Shown one piece after another: positions 28,993-42,564 of a DNA stretch of 64,000 nt. Numbering within the stretch: the first letter of the stretch is position 1; every line of letters starts with the position of its first letter. This DNA is from Oxyruncus cristatus (lineage: Eukaryota; Chordata; Aves; Passeriformes; Cotingidae), in NCBI GenBank assembly GCA_013399855.1, contig VXAY01002226.1:1-64000 (forward strand). The letters run 5' to 3'. The translations under genes were made by a program, and so were the position numbers. Below the pieces are notes generated by a model. The model was not told the DNA's origin, did not search any database, and saw only the letters and a list, made by a program, of their open reading frames with translations.

Positions 28993-31900
28993 GAAAACTG
29001 TGACTCTATCTTTTGACAATTTAACCACAATTTTGATTTAGACCAGCTTATAGTGCCCAAGGAATTGATCCTTGAACACTGAGGAGAATGATGCCCAGTA
29101 ATCCTAATTGCTGACAATAAAGAAAGACAATTTTTTCTGCCCCTGGAGAAGTAAAGGAGTATGCGGGCTTGTGGTTGTTCAGTTTGTCAAGGCCCACCAG
29201 TGCAGGGATGAAATGGGAAGGCTGAGGACTATTTTTGGTTTATTTGCTTTTACTGGAGTATCAGCTCATCTGTATTTACCTACCTTTTCTATAAGCTGTG
29301 GTGCAACTAAAAGAATTAGCGAAATGCTACCTCTTTCTCTTATGTTCTAGAAGAAAATTGATTAATTAGTAATAATTTAGAAAAATCCACCTTGACTGTT
29401 ACATATTTCTCCTTGTGATCTTCCAGGTATCTAAAATTATAACTTTCTTAATTTTTCTGGGGTTGAAAGAAAGCTGCTCAGCTTATGATTACTAGACCCC
29501 TTCACCTTCTCTTTTTTCATAGGTGGTCCCAGTGCTTGTCCATTTTTCAGACCTTCCTTTACCTTTCTCCAAAAATTCCTTCTGATGTTTCCGTGATTGC
29601 TTTCAGCCAAAGGATTATTTTAGTCAGACCTAGGCAAAACTTAAAAGCATCCAGACTTCCCGAGTACTTTGTAACCTTTTATTTTCCCTGGTGGCTTCAA
29701 TTCCTATGTCCTTGTCACTGTGTTAACCATCTTAACCAACTGATCCTGTTCAGTCCTTTCATGGGGACTGGAGTACTTCACATACTTACAAAACACTGTA
29801 GATTCTTCCTTGACTTGCTAGTAGACCCTAATGTATGTGTGTTTACTACACAGAAAAAATAAGACTCTCTAAAGAGAAATACTCTTTCTAAAGCCCTTGC
29901 CTTGACAGTGCAGTTAATAAATTTATGTTAAAAGAAACTTCAACTTCCCAAAACAAAAATATATGCAAACCAGACATGACAGCAGGAGAGCAGTAGCTGC
30001 TTCACAATCATAAAGTGATTAGAGGACCTTGCCACTTTCATATTTTCAAGTATCAGCTCCTGGTGAAGTTGGTAGAATCCAAGTTAATTTCTAATATAAT
30101 TTGGTTTTATTTCTTCACTCATTTAATTTTCATTTCATAATTAATGACAAAATTCTGTCCCAAGCTTTACTTCAGGCACAATACACATCTGTAATGACCT
30201 TTCCCTACATCTCTCTCCAGAAGACATCTGCTTGGACCTGACAAGTTTTTCTCCTCTTGCACTTAGAAAGAAAAACCAGCCTTTGCTGACTTAGTTCATT
30301 CCCTGGGACAAACAGCTGCAAAGGGAGCAGAGAGAGCCAGCAGAATTCCGGCTTGTGTGTCCTGGATGAGTAATTGAAGCTGAAAGACCTCTGCATGGAA
30401 ATTCAAGTACTGCCTGGACTATATCACCATTTTCACCCTGGCTGCTGGAGAAGAACATGTGTCAGTACTTGAAAAAACAGCAAGGCTCTGCAGGAAAAGA
30501 GGGGCTCTCACAGTAGAAAGAACACACTCTTCTTGGATAATATGCCAAAGGCAAGTCTCCCACAGCAAACTTTCTGTCAGGCTGCTCTTATGTCAGTGTA
30601 ACTTATTTTCTCGAAAGAGTCTTGTTTCGGTCCCTTTTTTTAGGCATCTCAGGTCATATCCCTTATCTGTAACACATTCTTCTCTAAAGCAATATTAAGC
30701 CTGACTAGATTGTACTGAGGATACTGGTCCTGGATATTATTTTAATAGCAATTCCATATTCATTATCTTACATGTCAGAGACCAAGTTATTCCACAGGGC
30801 AAAAAAAACCTTGGCATGGCTTAATCAAAATGTATCTAATGACTAGCAAGGCCAGAGCATTTGAAATAGTGTGCTGGGACACAGGATGTGTTCTTAGAGA
30901 CACTTGAAGAAAGTTCAAGTTTCACAGTTCACAAAACATGAAAGCTCTCTGGCTGTTCATGGGAGAGAGCTTGCAGTCTGCAGTGGAAGGTTTCCAGGGA
31001 GGGTCTGCCAAGGAGGCCATGGAGGCAGCTGTCATCAAAGAATAGTCAGTCAGCTATCACCTTTGCTGGGTTTTAGAGTCTAGAGACCCGGAGTTTGCTG
31101 TCCTCCCACTGAGCTTCTTCAACAGTAGGGAAACTTTTAGAAAGAAATGTCATGAAACACTCAGATATCAAACATTTTCCCCTATACTCCCCCACTTTTT
31201 TTCTCCAGCCATTCACCCTTAAGGAAGCTCTCCCTTCCTATGTTTTTGTCCTACCACACTGGATCTGAAAACCAGTAGATTTGTAAGTATTTTTTTCTTA
31301 GGCTGAAAATGAGTCCCCATTCCTGCAGCTGCCACTGTTATAAGCAGTATTTATCATAAACAAAATCAATAAGGCAGTATTACAACCTTTCTATCAGTGA
31401 AACAAACAGAATTAGGTTAAATTACAATCTTGTTTACTCCAACTGAAGCTTCAGTAAAAGGCAACCTTTCTTGCTAAAATATAAACCAGCTGAAATTAGA
31501 CATAACAAAAAATCAAACAGCCCAATTAAGAACACTGAATCCAAAGCACAACTGAAAGATCAATATCCCTTCAAACACACATAGAGGCAATTGCCCCATT
31601 TGCCCACATAAAGAATTCATCAAAGTGCTGTCTCATGGCAGGATTTTCAGGTATGATTAACCTGTCATGGTACTTAAGTGTTAAAACCACAGTCCTCAAT
31701 GCTGGGCCTGTGGGTCTAAATGCAATAACATTTTTCTCTTTTAGCATTAATATGGCCAAGCTTATGCTTGCTCTACAAGGACTCCTCCGAAGTAATGACC
31801 TAAACCCCACAGTAATACTACTTTTGAGCTAAGTACCATATGAAACACAACATGATGTTGTAAAATAACACAATATCAATAATGGTCATTATGAAAACAT

Positions 31901-34183
31901 TCAGTTTTCCTCTCCATGACTTTCTATTATACTGAAGACATTTATTATACTAAATATTCATTTACACTTTTTTTCTTATTGTGATAAACATTGTTGAGGG
32001 ACAGATCCAAGAATTAAAAAGTGAGGAGATGTGGATTTTCTGAAGGCAGATACTAAACCTCTGGACATGTCAGGGATTGTATTTAGCTTTGCAAGTCACT
32101 CTGTAAACCTTACTTTAAAGACCTTTAAAGCCTACAAGACGCTAGGACAAGGGAAAAAGACTTCAAGACTCTCTACATACCATCTATAGCCAACATACCT
32201 GGAGAAAAATGAATGTTTAATAAATTCAAATTATTCAATAAATAGATGTATTTATTCAATAAAAGAATATTCAGTATTCCTAACAGTACAAGCCTCTCCA
32301 CCATACATATCACAGAAGGTATTACTGTGATATGTTCTGTCAAGATCACTTCTCCAGATGATTTCAGAAATTACAGGGACATAAAATTTGAGCGTAAGCC
32401 TGAGCTCAACAACTCCCTTCACTCCTGTGCATCCTAATTCCTTACGAATTTCTTTTAAGCACTTGAAGTTACACATCTTTTATTTTTTGTGTTGGCTGTT
32501 CCCAGACAGACACACCTAATCCTTATGTGGGGACACATGATCAAAGTTGTCTTTGTACTTTTTGTAACAGATTGGAGAAATCAGTGGAAAACTGAATTGT
32601 CCCAAAGCCAAAATTGTAAAAAACCCGAAGGTGGATTCCATGTAGTATCAGTTGAAATAAGTGGGTGGGAAACATTTTAAAAATGCTTAAATATTTTGTT
32701 TTCCAATAATTTTGAAGAGTCTTTTCTCATTTAGAAGCTGATCTTAACAGGGGAAACAAAACAAAAAAGCAAATTTCTGTTGAGTTAATGGAAAAGTTTT
32801 AGGCTAAACCAAAATAAAATTATGGATTTTGTTTAATAAAACTTTCTCTTTCCCCCATTGCCCTGAACAATTTCTGGTTAGGTTCTACAAGACAATAAAT
32901 TTTTCCTTATTTCTTTGTTTTGACCAGCAACCAAAAAGCCCTCCAAAACCTGTTCAGCTATGCTTGTTTTATCACAAATGGTGCTCAAGAATTTCTTTTG
33001 TGTGATCACTAAATCTCTGGATTAGTCAAATAATCTTGTGACTCACCGGCAGCATCCAGAAGGGAAGTGGAGTTGGAAAAAATGCACTCTTTCAGTTTTA
33101 CAAACCTGTACTCTCCATGAATTTAATGCCTTTTTATTACTCCTGAATTCAGTAATACATTTTTACTGCAATATGTTATACTCTTTTTCCTCCCCATTAT
33201 TAATGCCATTGTTATTAATGGCAAAATAGGGTTAAAACTTAAGTTTTAAAAATTGAGTATCCAAAGAAATACAAGTATCTTGCCCAAACTGGAGTGCGAC
33301 ATGGAGGGAGGAAATATGGAAAGCCCACCTTTGCACTTGACCAGAGCATGGCTTTAATTCACAGACACACAGCCTGTTCAGATCTTTCTCCTGTGGGAAG
33401 AAAATTAACCAGCTAAGCTAAGGCAAGTCCAAGTCTGGTTCTCCCTCCCTCATTGAGGAATTTATTGGTGTTCAGGACAAGTCCCAAGTGTCACCTTTCC
33501 AAGGACTGTTTTCCTGGGTGCTTGGCTCCTCTCTCACCAAGAGAGCTGAGCAGTCTCTATATGGTGCATATCAAACACACAGCACCAACAAACACCTTCT
33601 GTGAATGTAATTTCCTTTCTTACTGTGCCTGGCAAAACTTCAGGTGTTGTGTTTCTCTTGCAACAGTTTAATAACACTGTGAGCATCTGCGGCTTGATGA
33701 GCAAAGCCTCTCCCAGCTCTGCTTTTAGTGCTAGTGCTGGTGTGGTCAGATTTTTCAGGGGAAGCATGAAACTCTTGACTCCTAAAATCCTTCTGGTTCA
33801 CCAGCTAGTGGAACAAACACACAAATATATTTAAAGATTCCTAAAACATGAGATAAATGAACTACTGACTGTGCAGTCCTCCTGTGGAAGAAATACATTT
33901 TGCTTTGCAGGGATATTTTTCACCACAAAAAGAAGTGGGATAAATAAGGCACTTGTGACTTGCTCATCAACAATCCTCAAACAGGGCTGAGACTTTTACC
34001 TGAGAGAAGACAAAAGAAGGTATAGGTCTTTTCATTTTCCAAGAAGGATCTTCTTCCTCAGATAGTTTCCTGGTGCTGTTTGGCTATTTTAATCATTAGC
34101 TGTAAAAAGGAAAACAGCATTTTTTTTTTGTTGTAGCAATTCAAGAGATACCATATAGGAAAAAACCCACAAGGAATAGGAAG
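28993..34183. other. Non-coding stretch without recognisable genes
   Basis: Open frames on both strands are short and unsupported by splice pairs or motifs. No classified repeat was recognised. Confidence 0.5.
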
Positions 34184-34209
34184 AAAAAAAAAAAAAAAAA
34201 AAAAAAAAA
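34184..34209 (+). repeat. Poly-A run of 26
   Basis: An uninterrupted run of 26 A residues. It could be the tail of a retrocopy inserted on the plus strand, but the sequence upstream shows no recognisable gene or SINE. No target-site duplication was found. Confidence 0.9.
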
Positions 34210-37200
34210 TTTGTTGGAAAATTTGTTTTCCTTCTTGAAGGTTTGATCTAGTATAAAAATAGATTAAGGTTTGACTCACTTTTTGGAGGTTTATATTTGT
34301 CTTGTGCCTTGCATTTAAGCCTGGCATGAACCCAAGGCTACATTTCCTCATATAGACATTTCTGTTTCATTATGTCCAACACAATCACAATGTCATTTTG
34401 GAATCCTGATAGAACACTGGTATTTATGTTATTTATTGTCTTGCAGCATTCACTTGAGTTAAACTACAATGCTCTCATGCACACATTAAGATTTTAATGA
34501 GTGTATCCTGTCCAGCCTTATTTTCACATGTAAATTTCCAAAGAATGTGAAAAAGAAATTCAAAAATATTATGCACAGATTATCTGCATTAAGTCTGATT
34601 TTAACTGTTGCATGTTGATCACAGCACTGCCCTGGTACTCGACATTTCTTTTTCCTCCAGACATTTGCAGATTTATTTCTAGAAGTCTCTGAAAATTTGT
34701 TCTTGGAGAGGAACAATTTGAAATAAATAAAGGTATCCTGAAATAAATGTGGGGGTTTTTTGCATATAATACTGTTCATAAAGAAACTCAATGCAGGGGC
34801 ATGTTAAACTTCTTTCACAACAAACGAGTTAAGAAAATCCCATAGAGAAAATTTGGCATTAATACAGGATCCCATGGTCTGAGGCCACCTAGAAAGCACA
34901 CAGCCCATACCAAATCATTCATTAATGGCTAATGAAAAGCAATACTATCCTGTTTATATGGATTAGAGATGAAGTCTGAACTGTGAATCCCTGCTAATTT
35001 AAACCGTTACTGTGAGAGCATGAATAAAAGAATCCATGGACATCTTTCTGACATGGGGTCACTAAATCATCCTAAAATCAATACAAGTGCTTTGGTTTAG
35101 TCATCTCTACCAAGAGTTGAAGAAGGCTGGCATTTGTCTGCCAAGTCTGTGGCAGGATAAGATGCACAGCTTAAATAAAGTGGAACGGAAACTACTCCAG
35201 CTGCCCCCACATACATTTTTTAAATCCTGACAAGAGTCAGTCTGGGAATGCAAGGATTATGCCAGGCTGGACGAATGAAAAGAGCACTGCTTCTGGAGCA
35301 TATGTTTCCTCTCAGTCTAGAGGTGATCTCCTAGTGGGTCTGAATTTCTTTGCTCTTTATGTTTGGCAGGAGTGTGCAGGATTCAAAGGTATTTTTAACA
35401 CACAAAAAGAAAGTGCCTGGGCAAAATGCCTCCCACACAAGATGACACTCATACTGGGTCTCTCTTTGTGAATTACCAAATTTTGCCTTATATTTATGAG
35501 ACAGATGCTTTCACAGTGGTTTTTAATTTTAAATTTCTACAAGCCAGAAAATAATTTCAGACATTTAATAAGAAGCAAAGAACAACAGAAACACAATTAT
35601 ACTCTTAGTGGTAATGATTTTTTTTTCCCCAGAAGTCCTACTTTTTTAAGAAAATGTAGCTTCATTTCTGTATTATATATATAGCAGGAAAAATTCTGGA
35701 CAGAAACACTCCCAGAAAGTTAAATACCAAGGGACTAAAAAAAATAAATTAGCAGAGAGGGAGAATTTATAAGTTTTATGAATAGGAATGCAAAAAGAAA
35801 ACATTATCAGTATGCACACATACTTTTATTCAACTGAAATGTAAAAATTTCCATCTTCATAAATAACATAATAGATAGCTTCAAAGAAAACAAAAACATA
35901 CCTCCTTCACAATACCAATTGCCAGTATCTGACGCTGTTTGCAATTGCCTTTTTACCCTGTATTAACCTGTGTATTTGGTTTCAATTAGCAAAATGTTAT
36001 TTCTACAGATTTGCTTTAAACTGAACCACCACTGAAAAATAAATAGAGAAATTATGACTTAAGGCATTATGAAAATCATCTCAACTTCCTTATTCTACAA
36101 CAGCTCACCAATGCAGAGATCCTGTGCCCCACACAGTTAGTCTGTACTAAGTGTTTAGTAGGCAAGCCAAAAGAAAATCATACCTGAATATTCCCAGATA
36201 ACTCTGATTAGAAGGTCAAAAGGCTTACTTCACCCCACCCTCCAAAGCTACAAGTTTTTGCTCATATTGTCTTGCTCTACATCTTTGCTGAAAGATTTCA
36301 AGAAATTCCTGGATTTCCAAATTTAGGGATGTGGTGTAGGGAGTTAGAATCAAAGAATTTTAGTGTATGTATTAAAGACTAGTAATCCTTTGTACACATA
36401 AAGGCACAAAAGAGGCTCTCTCCAATCCCAATAACACCCTTAGGGCAAGTACACCAAAGGTTTCCTAAAGGATTCACTGAAGGGAAACCACAGACTCTCA
36501 AAGCTCAACAGCTTTGTAATTCAAAGACATCTTTTAAGTTCTAGTAGAAGACAGGCAGAAATATTGCAGTCAACAGGTTTAAACTGAGATAAAAATCCAT
36601 ATGGTACTTGGTGAGGTGTAGCATCGCAAAGTTTTTTTCCTGATATACATAATTTTCAGACTTATTTTAAGCTGATGACTCTCAAAGTAGAGTTGGTTGT
36701 GAAATGCTTTTGGGGTTACCTCAGAGAATTGGTTGGAAAAACACTGATATGGGGAGACCTCTGTCTTTTAAGGGTTATAATAGAAGTTATTGGTACAAAT
36801 AAAAACGCAAATATAGAACCAAAAAAAGCTGTGAACTTACAGTGTCCATCTGCCACGAAGGAATGTGCCTACTCTACTCATGAAGATCCTTGAACTGGCT
36901 GCTGGCTCAATCCTGTTACTGGTTCAGAACTTTTGAAGGAAAGGTAAAACTGGAAATTTGTTTTCCCAGTGCTGACAAAATCCTTTATAACCATCCTTCA
37001 CAGTGGTTTTCATTTTATATGGTCTTTAAAAACATGGATTAAAGGCTTGGAAGAGTCTTGCCATAGCCTCTGCAAAAATTACTCTGTTTAATTACTCTCT
37101 CTCACTGCCGTTTCTTTTCTCCACAGCCTCTAGTTTTGCATCTAAATTTACTGTGTGCATACTTATTTTGCCTTTCTATACAAGTTTTATTATTCTACAC

Positions 37201-38789
37201 ACAGTAGAAAGCATTAACAATTCAAAACTTTAGTCAAATAAAACAGCAGCACATTTTCATTCCATGCAGCACACTGGGTTTTAAAACAATCCCTCAGTTT
37301 TGAAAGCACAGTAAAATAGATCTCTGACAGCAGGGTTGTTACAGAATCTGTTTTTCTGGTAGTGATAGGACTTGTTCTGTATTCCAGACACACAGCTACA
37401 GTCCACTTGAGAATACTGCACATGAACACAGCTATAACAAACACTTCAGTGGGTCTCATAGTTCAGCTGTGGTGCTTTTTAATGTTGCTCATATTCAGGT
37501 TAATGGGCACAGCAAAAGGGGTTGTTTGCCCTTATGAGCAGCGATATTTCAAACAGTAATTCGAGTTGAGAGCTTTCCATCATTTGCACTCAAAGTCACA
37601 GGTCTTGGAGCACTTTCTATGTTTTTATAATTTCTTTTGCTGGTAGATTATTGATTCCTAAAGATAACATGGCTTGAAAGATCAGTAAAGGTTAGCTAGT
37701 AAAAGAAGCACATAATTTAAAATGCTTCTGTGCATATGGGAGTTCAACAATACCTATTAGGAGTTACAGGAAACAAATACTTCTGGATGATTTTTAAACC
37801 AGACTTTTTGCTTGTAATGCCAATTTTTGAGCACCAGCTACCCTTTCCTGTGCAAACTTGGAAGGCGACTTAGATATGAAGTAACAGCTCCTCTGCTCAA
37901 AGTTAAGTAAAAGTCTGGTGTTTTACACAAACATTGGGATCTTCAATATGAACTCTCTTCAATACTTGAATGGAGTGGAAAAAGAGAGTGAAAGGAATAA
38001 TTCACTTTACTGATTTTTTCATTTTAAAATGCAGTAATGGGGTCTAAAGAAAATAAAGTCCCCCATGGGTCAACTATCGTATATGAAAGAGCAGCACTTC
38101 TCTTTCTTGCAGTTCTTGACTGTACTTTTAAAGAAATAATTTACAGGTAAAGCATGAATAAAATAACTCAGTTTCCCAGAAGACTTTTATGCGTAAAAAA
38201 GCAATTTATTGCATTCAGAAATCCATATTAATACTCTGTCCTTCTATGAGGTGGGGGTTTTAATATTTTCCTTCCTACTAGGAAGATAAATCCATTAAAG
38301 TAATTAAAGAGATAAGAGAAGGAGAAATTGAAAAGATGTTTCACTTTTACAATCTTTGGTCAAAACTGAATTCAGAAATATTCTGTGTATTTGGAAAAGC
38401 AAATCACAGGTATGCGCAGAAGATTTTAAATATCCTTCTTGTTGTGTCTGAACTCACACTGTAATATCAGACTCATTTATTTCACGTACACTCTTTCCCT
38501 TTCCTTCTCTTCAGCACGAGCCTCTGAAATCATCCAGTGTGGAAGTCAAACATCTTACATCTGTCTAAATTAGGCTTTCCAGCTATGATGTAGCCATTTT
38601 GTACCAGAAATAATGCTTTCATCCATTCAACTTGCAAATATATCTAAGATGGTAATTAAGAAAATTGTTCAATACCTACAGTGAAGGTAAAAACTACTCT
38701 CTTTACAAACATTAAAACATTCAGAGCTTTACTACTAATGGCTCACTTCTATTATCTACCAACTTATAGCCACCTTTGCAGTGCTGTAG
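34210..38789. other. Non-coding stretch without recognisable genes
   Basis: AT-rich sequence with only short chance frames. I see no RNA gene, classified transposon or supported exon. Confidence 0.55.
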
Positions 38790-39200
38790 TGCCAGAGATA
38801 ATTAGTGCAGGGTTGTCAATTTGATTTTGGTTAACTTTGTGGCCTCTTTATTTTATGATCCCTGGGGGAGCTTGTATCTTGTTCGTTGGCCAAGCAAAAA
38901 ATGCATTTATTCTGGGCTAAACAATAGCACTGTTTAATTAAGAGGTGTCATACTATTTATTGTGTATCACGTGCTGTACCTTTGATGAGGGGCCATAAAC
39001 ACAGAAGGTTCGTCAGATTGAAATTCTCTGCTGTAATTTCCTACCAGAGAAAATGCGACACAAGGCAGAGATCCAATTTCCCATTTCTATTTAGCATTTA
39101 TATTGACAGAATTAATGATCTTATCATCATCTTTGGCCTGCTCCTAAATGGAAGACATATATTGCCTGCTGAGATAGTAATTCTTCCCCTAAATTATGCA
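38790..39200. promoter_or_regulatory. Possible conserved non-coding element / enhancer
   Basis: This stretch has the texture typical of vertebrate developmental enhancers: non-repetitive, balanced composition and many factor-like strings close together. Examples are GATAATTAGTG, GTCAATTTG, GGTTAACTTTG, TTTAATTAAGAG and CATAAAC. It runs up to a TG microsatellite. No coding frame is supported. Conservation cannot be measured here, so this is a judgement from motif density alone. Confidence 0.25.
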
Positions 39201-39220
39201 TGTGTGTGTGTGTGTGTGTG
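39201..39220. repeat. (TG)10 microsatellite
   Basis: Ten uninterrupted TG dinucleotides, followed shortly by a CACACATATATATA stretch at about 39240-39252. It is a good candidate for a polymorphic marker and can form Z-DNA-like structure. Confidence 0.95.
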
Positions 39221-42200
39221 CAGGCAGTTATATACACTCACACACATATATATTTCCTCACTTATTTTTCCATGGGGAAATTATACCTCTTTATTAAACC
39301 CATATTCAGAAAGGAAGTGTTGGGAAAGGCAATTAGGAAGAGTAATAAGAGTGATCTTAGGCAATGTTTCTAAGCAGGGATAAAAATGAAATAGCCCTTT
39401 GCACATTTGCCATGACAAAGGATTCAGGAAGGCCCAGGATGATGAACTCACAGCATGTTGGTGGAACTAATTTTATTTCTGAAGTTCTCCCCTGAGAATG
39501 CTATACAATATATATGCTGCACATTTGTCAAAGTCGCCATGTAAGAAATTTCAATTTCCTTCCCTGAAAATAATTGATCAAAGGATCACGAAGATCAAAA
39601 GACTGAGGAAATGAACAAATATTATATAGAGATATAATGTATTGTAATCATACTGTATATGCTATTTTATTAGAAATCGAGAGACCCCTGTTACAATTCT
39701 TGAACCTCTTAATGGAGCCAGAATGGTCTATTTCTGTAGTTTCAGCATGCTGAAATAGGGATGAACTCCCTCCATGGTAATCTAACCATCGTCATAATTT
39801 TTTTAGAGGTCAGTAGCTTTAATTTACTGCTAAAATAATATGAAGTGGATGATATTTTACATCCCTTTTCATGAATATTTTATACTCTGAATATCTTCCA
39901 TTGGAATCTGTAAGAATCAAAAAAAGTCTCATTTTGTTTTAGGAAATATCTACGGCTGTCACCTCCTTATAAAAGGAGTGGAAGTAGCAACTTTGAGGTT
40001 TGTTTTTTTGTGTGTGTGCCTTTTTTTGTTTGTTTTGTTTTCAGTGTAAGAAAGCCACTTGTAAGAAACCTTCATCCATACATACTGTTTTCCACACTGA
40101 AAAATCGGAAATTTTCTAAGTTAGCCTTCTCTAAGATCCCAGGCAGGCTGTGCTCACATGGGTTTTGGGGATTTATGGTTACCTGGCTACCATATTGAAA
40201 AAAGTAAAGTTTCAGATCATATCTTTCCTGTTATTAAGTTGTGACCTTTGCTGGGGGCTTGAGGTGCCATTTGCCCTTAAGTAGAGCTCTTAAATACTCT
40301 TTCTACTCTACCCAACCACACTTACATGACTGAAAGAGCTGCCCACCAGAGCTGGCTTGGAGCCTCAGGTCCCTTCCCTCCTTATCCCAGGCCAAGCCAG
40401 ACATCCCAACACACCCAGGCAGTAAAGAAATGAGGGGAGAAATGGGTAATTGCGATTCCCAGCCACCTACCTGAGGCCAGGTGAATACAACCATTCCTCT
40501 CCAGAGCCCTGGGAGCGCACAAGTAAGAGGATTTTACGTTGGTTTTTTGTCCATAGAGAGGTGGCACTACAGGAATATAAGACGACTGGAGTTAACAGCA
40601 ATCTGAACAGAAATAAAAGTATTTTATTCAAAAGGTTTGCTTCTAGTTGCTCCACAGGCCAAATGAATCAGAATTCACCACAGATACAACAGAGGTGAAC
40701 TTCCAGTTTGCTGAATACCAGTGAATTTCTGTGTGAGCGTGTCAGGAGGGGAGTGTTTCATACTATTCGGATGTTCCTACATCTTCCAATTAGTCTGTGA
40801 TAGGAGAGTCTTCTAAATTTCCAGTATATGAGTTCAGTGGAAATAAACATTGAAGTAAAGCCTTTGGATTCTTTTTTATTTTATTTTTTTTTAAATTATT
40901 CTTTCAAACTCCAAGTCTGCTTGGGAAAGGTACCAAAAGTAAATCCCTCTTAATAGAGGCCAGAATGCTCATCTGCAGAGTTGTAGGATGCAGATGTGTC
41001 CTGAGTAAAAGTGCTTTATTTGATGGTTACCATTTCAACTTGGAGATTTGGCATAAATGAATTAGCCTGGGTTAAGGATATTCTTATGGGAAGAAGTTAC
41101 AGAAAAACACTTTCTTATACAAAACTACTTTTTACACAGTCTCATAAAAATATTATATTGCATATCGTTCATCTGGCAACCACATGGCATCAACAACATG
41201 TTAGAGGACATCAGACAGGTATCACAAATCTGCAAATTACTCCAACTGACAGAGCAGATATCCTTACAGGGTATAGAAGTAAGTTAGTGGTAGTACAGGC
41301 AATTTTCTGGTTATAAAATTATTTTGTATATTTTCTACCCATGTGCTACAGTGAGGTAAATAAGAGAAAATGAGTTACCTTTCCCTAAAGATGGGAATAT
41401 AGCACTCCCTACTTAAACATGTAAGTGAGAAACAGCACAATTCCACTAAGTTCTGTAATGGTGGGCTGTGGTCAGGCTTCTCCCATATTTCAGTTTCTGG
41501 CAGGTTTTGAAAAATTACTGGAAAATAAAAAGCCACAAAATTATTATTTGCAACTTTTAAAAAAAATCTTTTAGTCACCTTTATCAATGAAACAGACAAC
41601 ACACTTAAAATATATTTGAAGGGTATGAACATCATTAGTGTAATAATGGGAGTTTTATACAGAAATAATACATTTTAGGTGACAAATGAAACAAAAATAC
41701 ACTAAACTAAGAAAACTGCAGTTTTATTATTTTTAGAATGTAAACTATTAAAATTTCACATTGTACAAATTATAGAAGAAACCTATATCTTCATAAACTG
41801 TGGTTAATTTATTACTGTAAGAACAATATTGACAACCTTAGAGGTCATGTAGAATTTATGAAAAAGCAATAGCAGCAGCACTACTGAAGACAGACAAAGC
41901 TGCACTGTTTTCTGCCTACCCAATAAGGACTTCAACAGTAACATGATTATTTTGGTCATTTACTATTGAAACTAACCATATGAAATGAAATTTTAGAGAT
42001 GCTATAACTATGTATGTTATGGGAACCTGCATATATTCTTCATCTGGAAGGGCTCAGTTGTACTGTAAACAGAAACACTTAGATACATTCATAACACCTT
42101 CCCTTTCTTTTGAGTATCACATCTAAAATGTCCTGAGGAAATAAAATAAATAAAAATCAATTGAAGCTCTGTCTGGGTTACAGGCTGAGGACAGAAAATG

Positions 42201-42500
42201 CCTGCCTCTGTAGAGATGTTCTGGTTACTTTACAGAGTTTCCAGCGCTCTAATTCGAAATGCAGAAAACCCAGGAGAGCTAACAAACCTCCAGCTCTTCT
42301 GGCCATGGAAGAATGTCCCACAAGAGCAGAGCCCACAGGAATATCCCTGGCATGAGTTGTTACTGGGGGTCTCCAGCTCTGTTGTTGTTCAGGAAAAACT
42401 GAAAAAAAATTAGCATATTTTACTTCAATCCAGACAAGAAATAAAATCAAACTCTCATTTAAAAGCTGTTGACTGCTAAAGCTGATTTATGAGCTTTGAG
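39221..42500. other. Non-coding stretch without recognisable genes
   Basis: Short overlapping frames only. T-rich runs occur at about 40000-40040 and 40870-40895. No classified element. Confidence 0.55.
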
Positions 42501-42564
42501 GCTCATAATTAGCAGGGTTATGTATAATAACTGCTCATAATTATCAGTGTTAGGTATAATGCAA
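42501..42564. repeat. 32-bp tandem duplication with TAATTA-like core
   Basis: Two adjacent 32-base units start at 42501 and 42533. Each begins GCTCATAATTA and continues with a CAG-GTTA-GTATAAT pattern, with a few substitutions between copies. The divergence suggests an older duplication than the one at 28945. Each unit contains a CATAATTA string that resembles a homeodomain site. Confidence 0.85.

Noticed and set aside
31571..31810. 79-codon minus frame that looked exon-like
   Set aside because: No paired splice sites and no family signature; length within chance expectation.
34184..34209. Poly-A run as the tail of a processed gene copy
   Set aside because: No recognisable gene body upstream and no flanking duplication were found; treated as a simple repeat.
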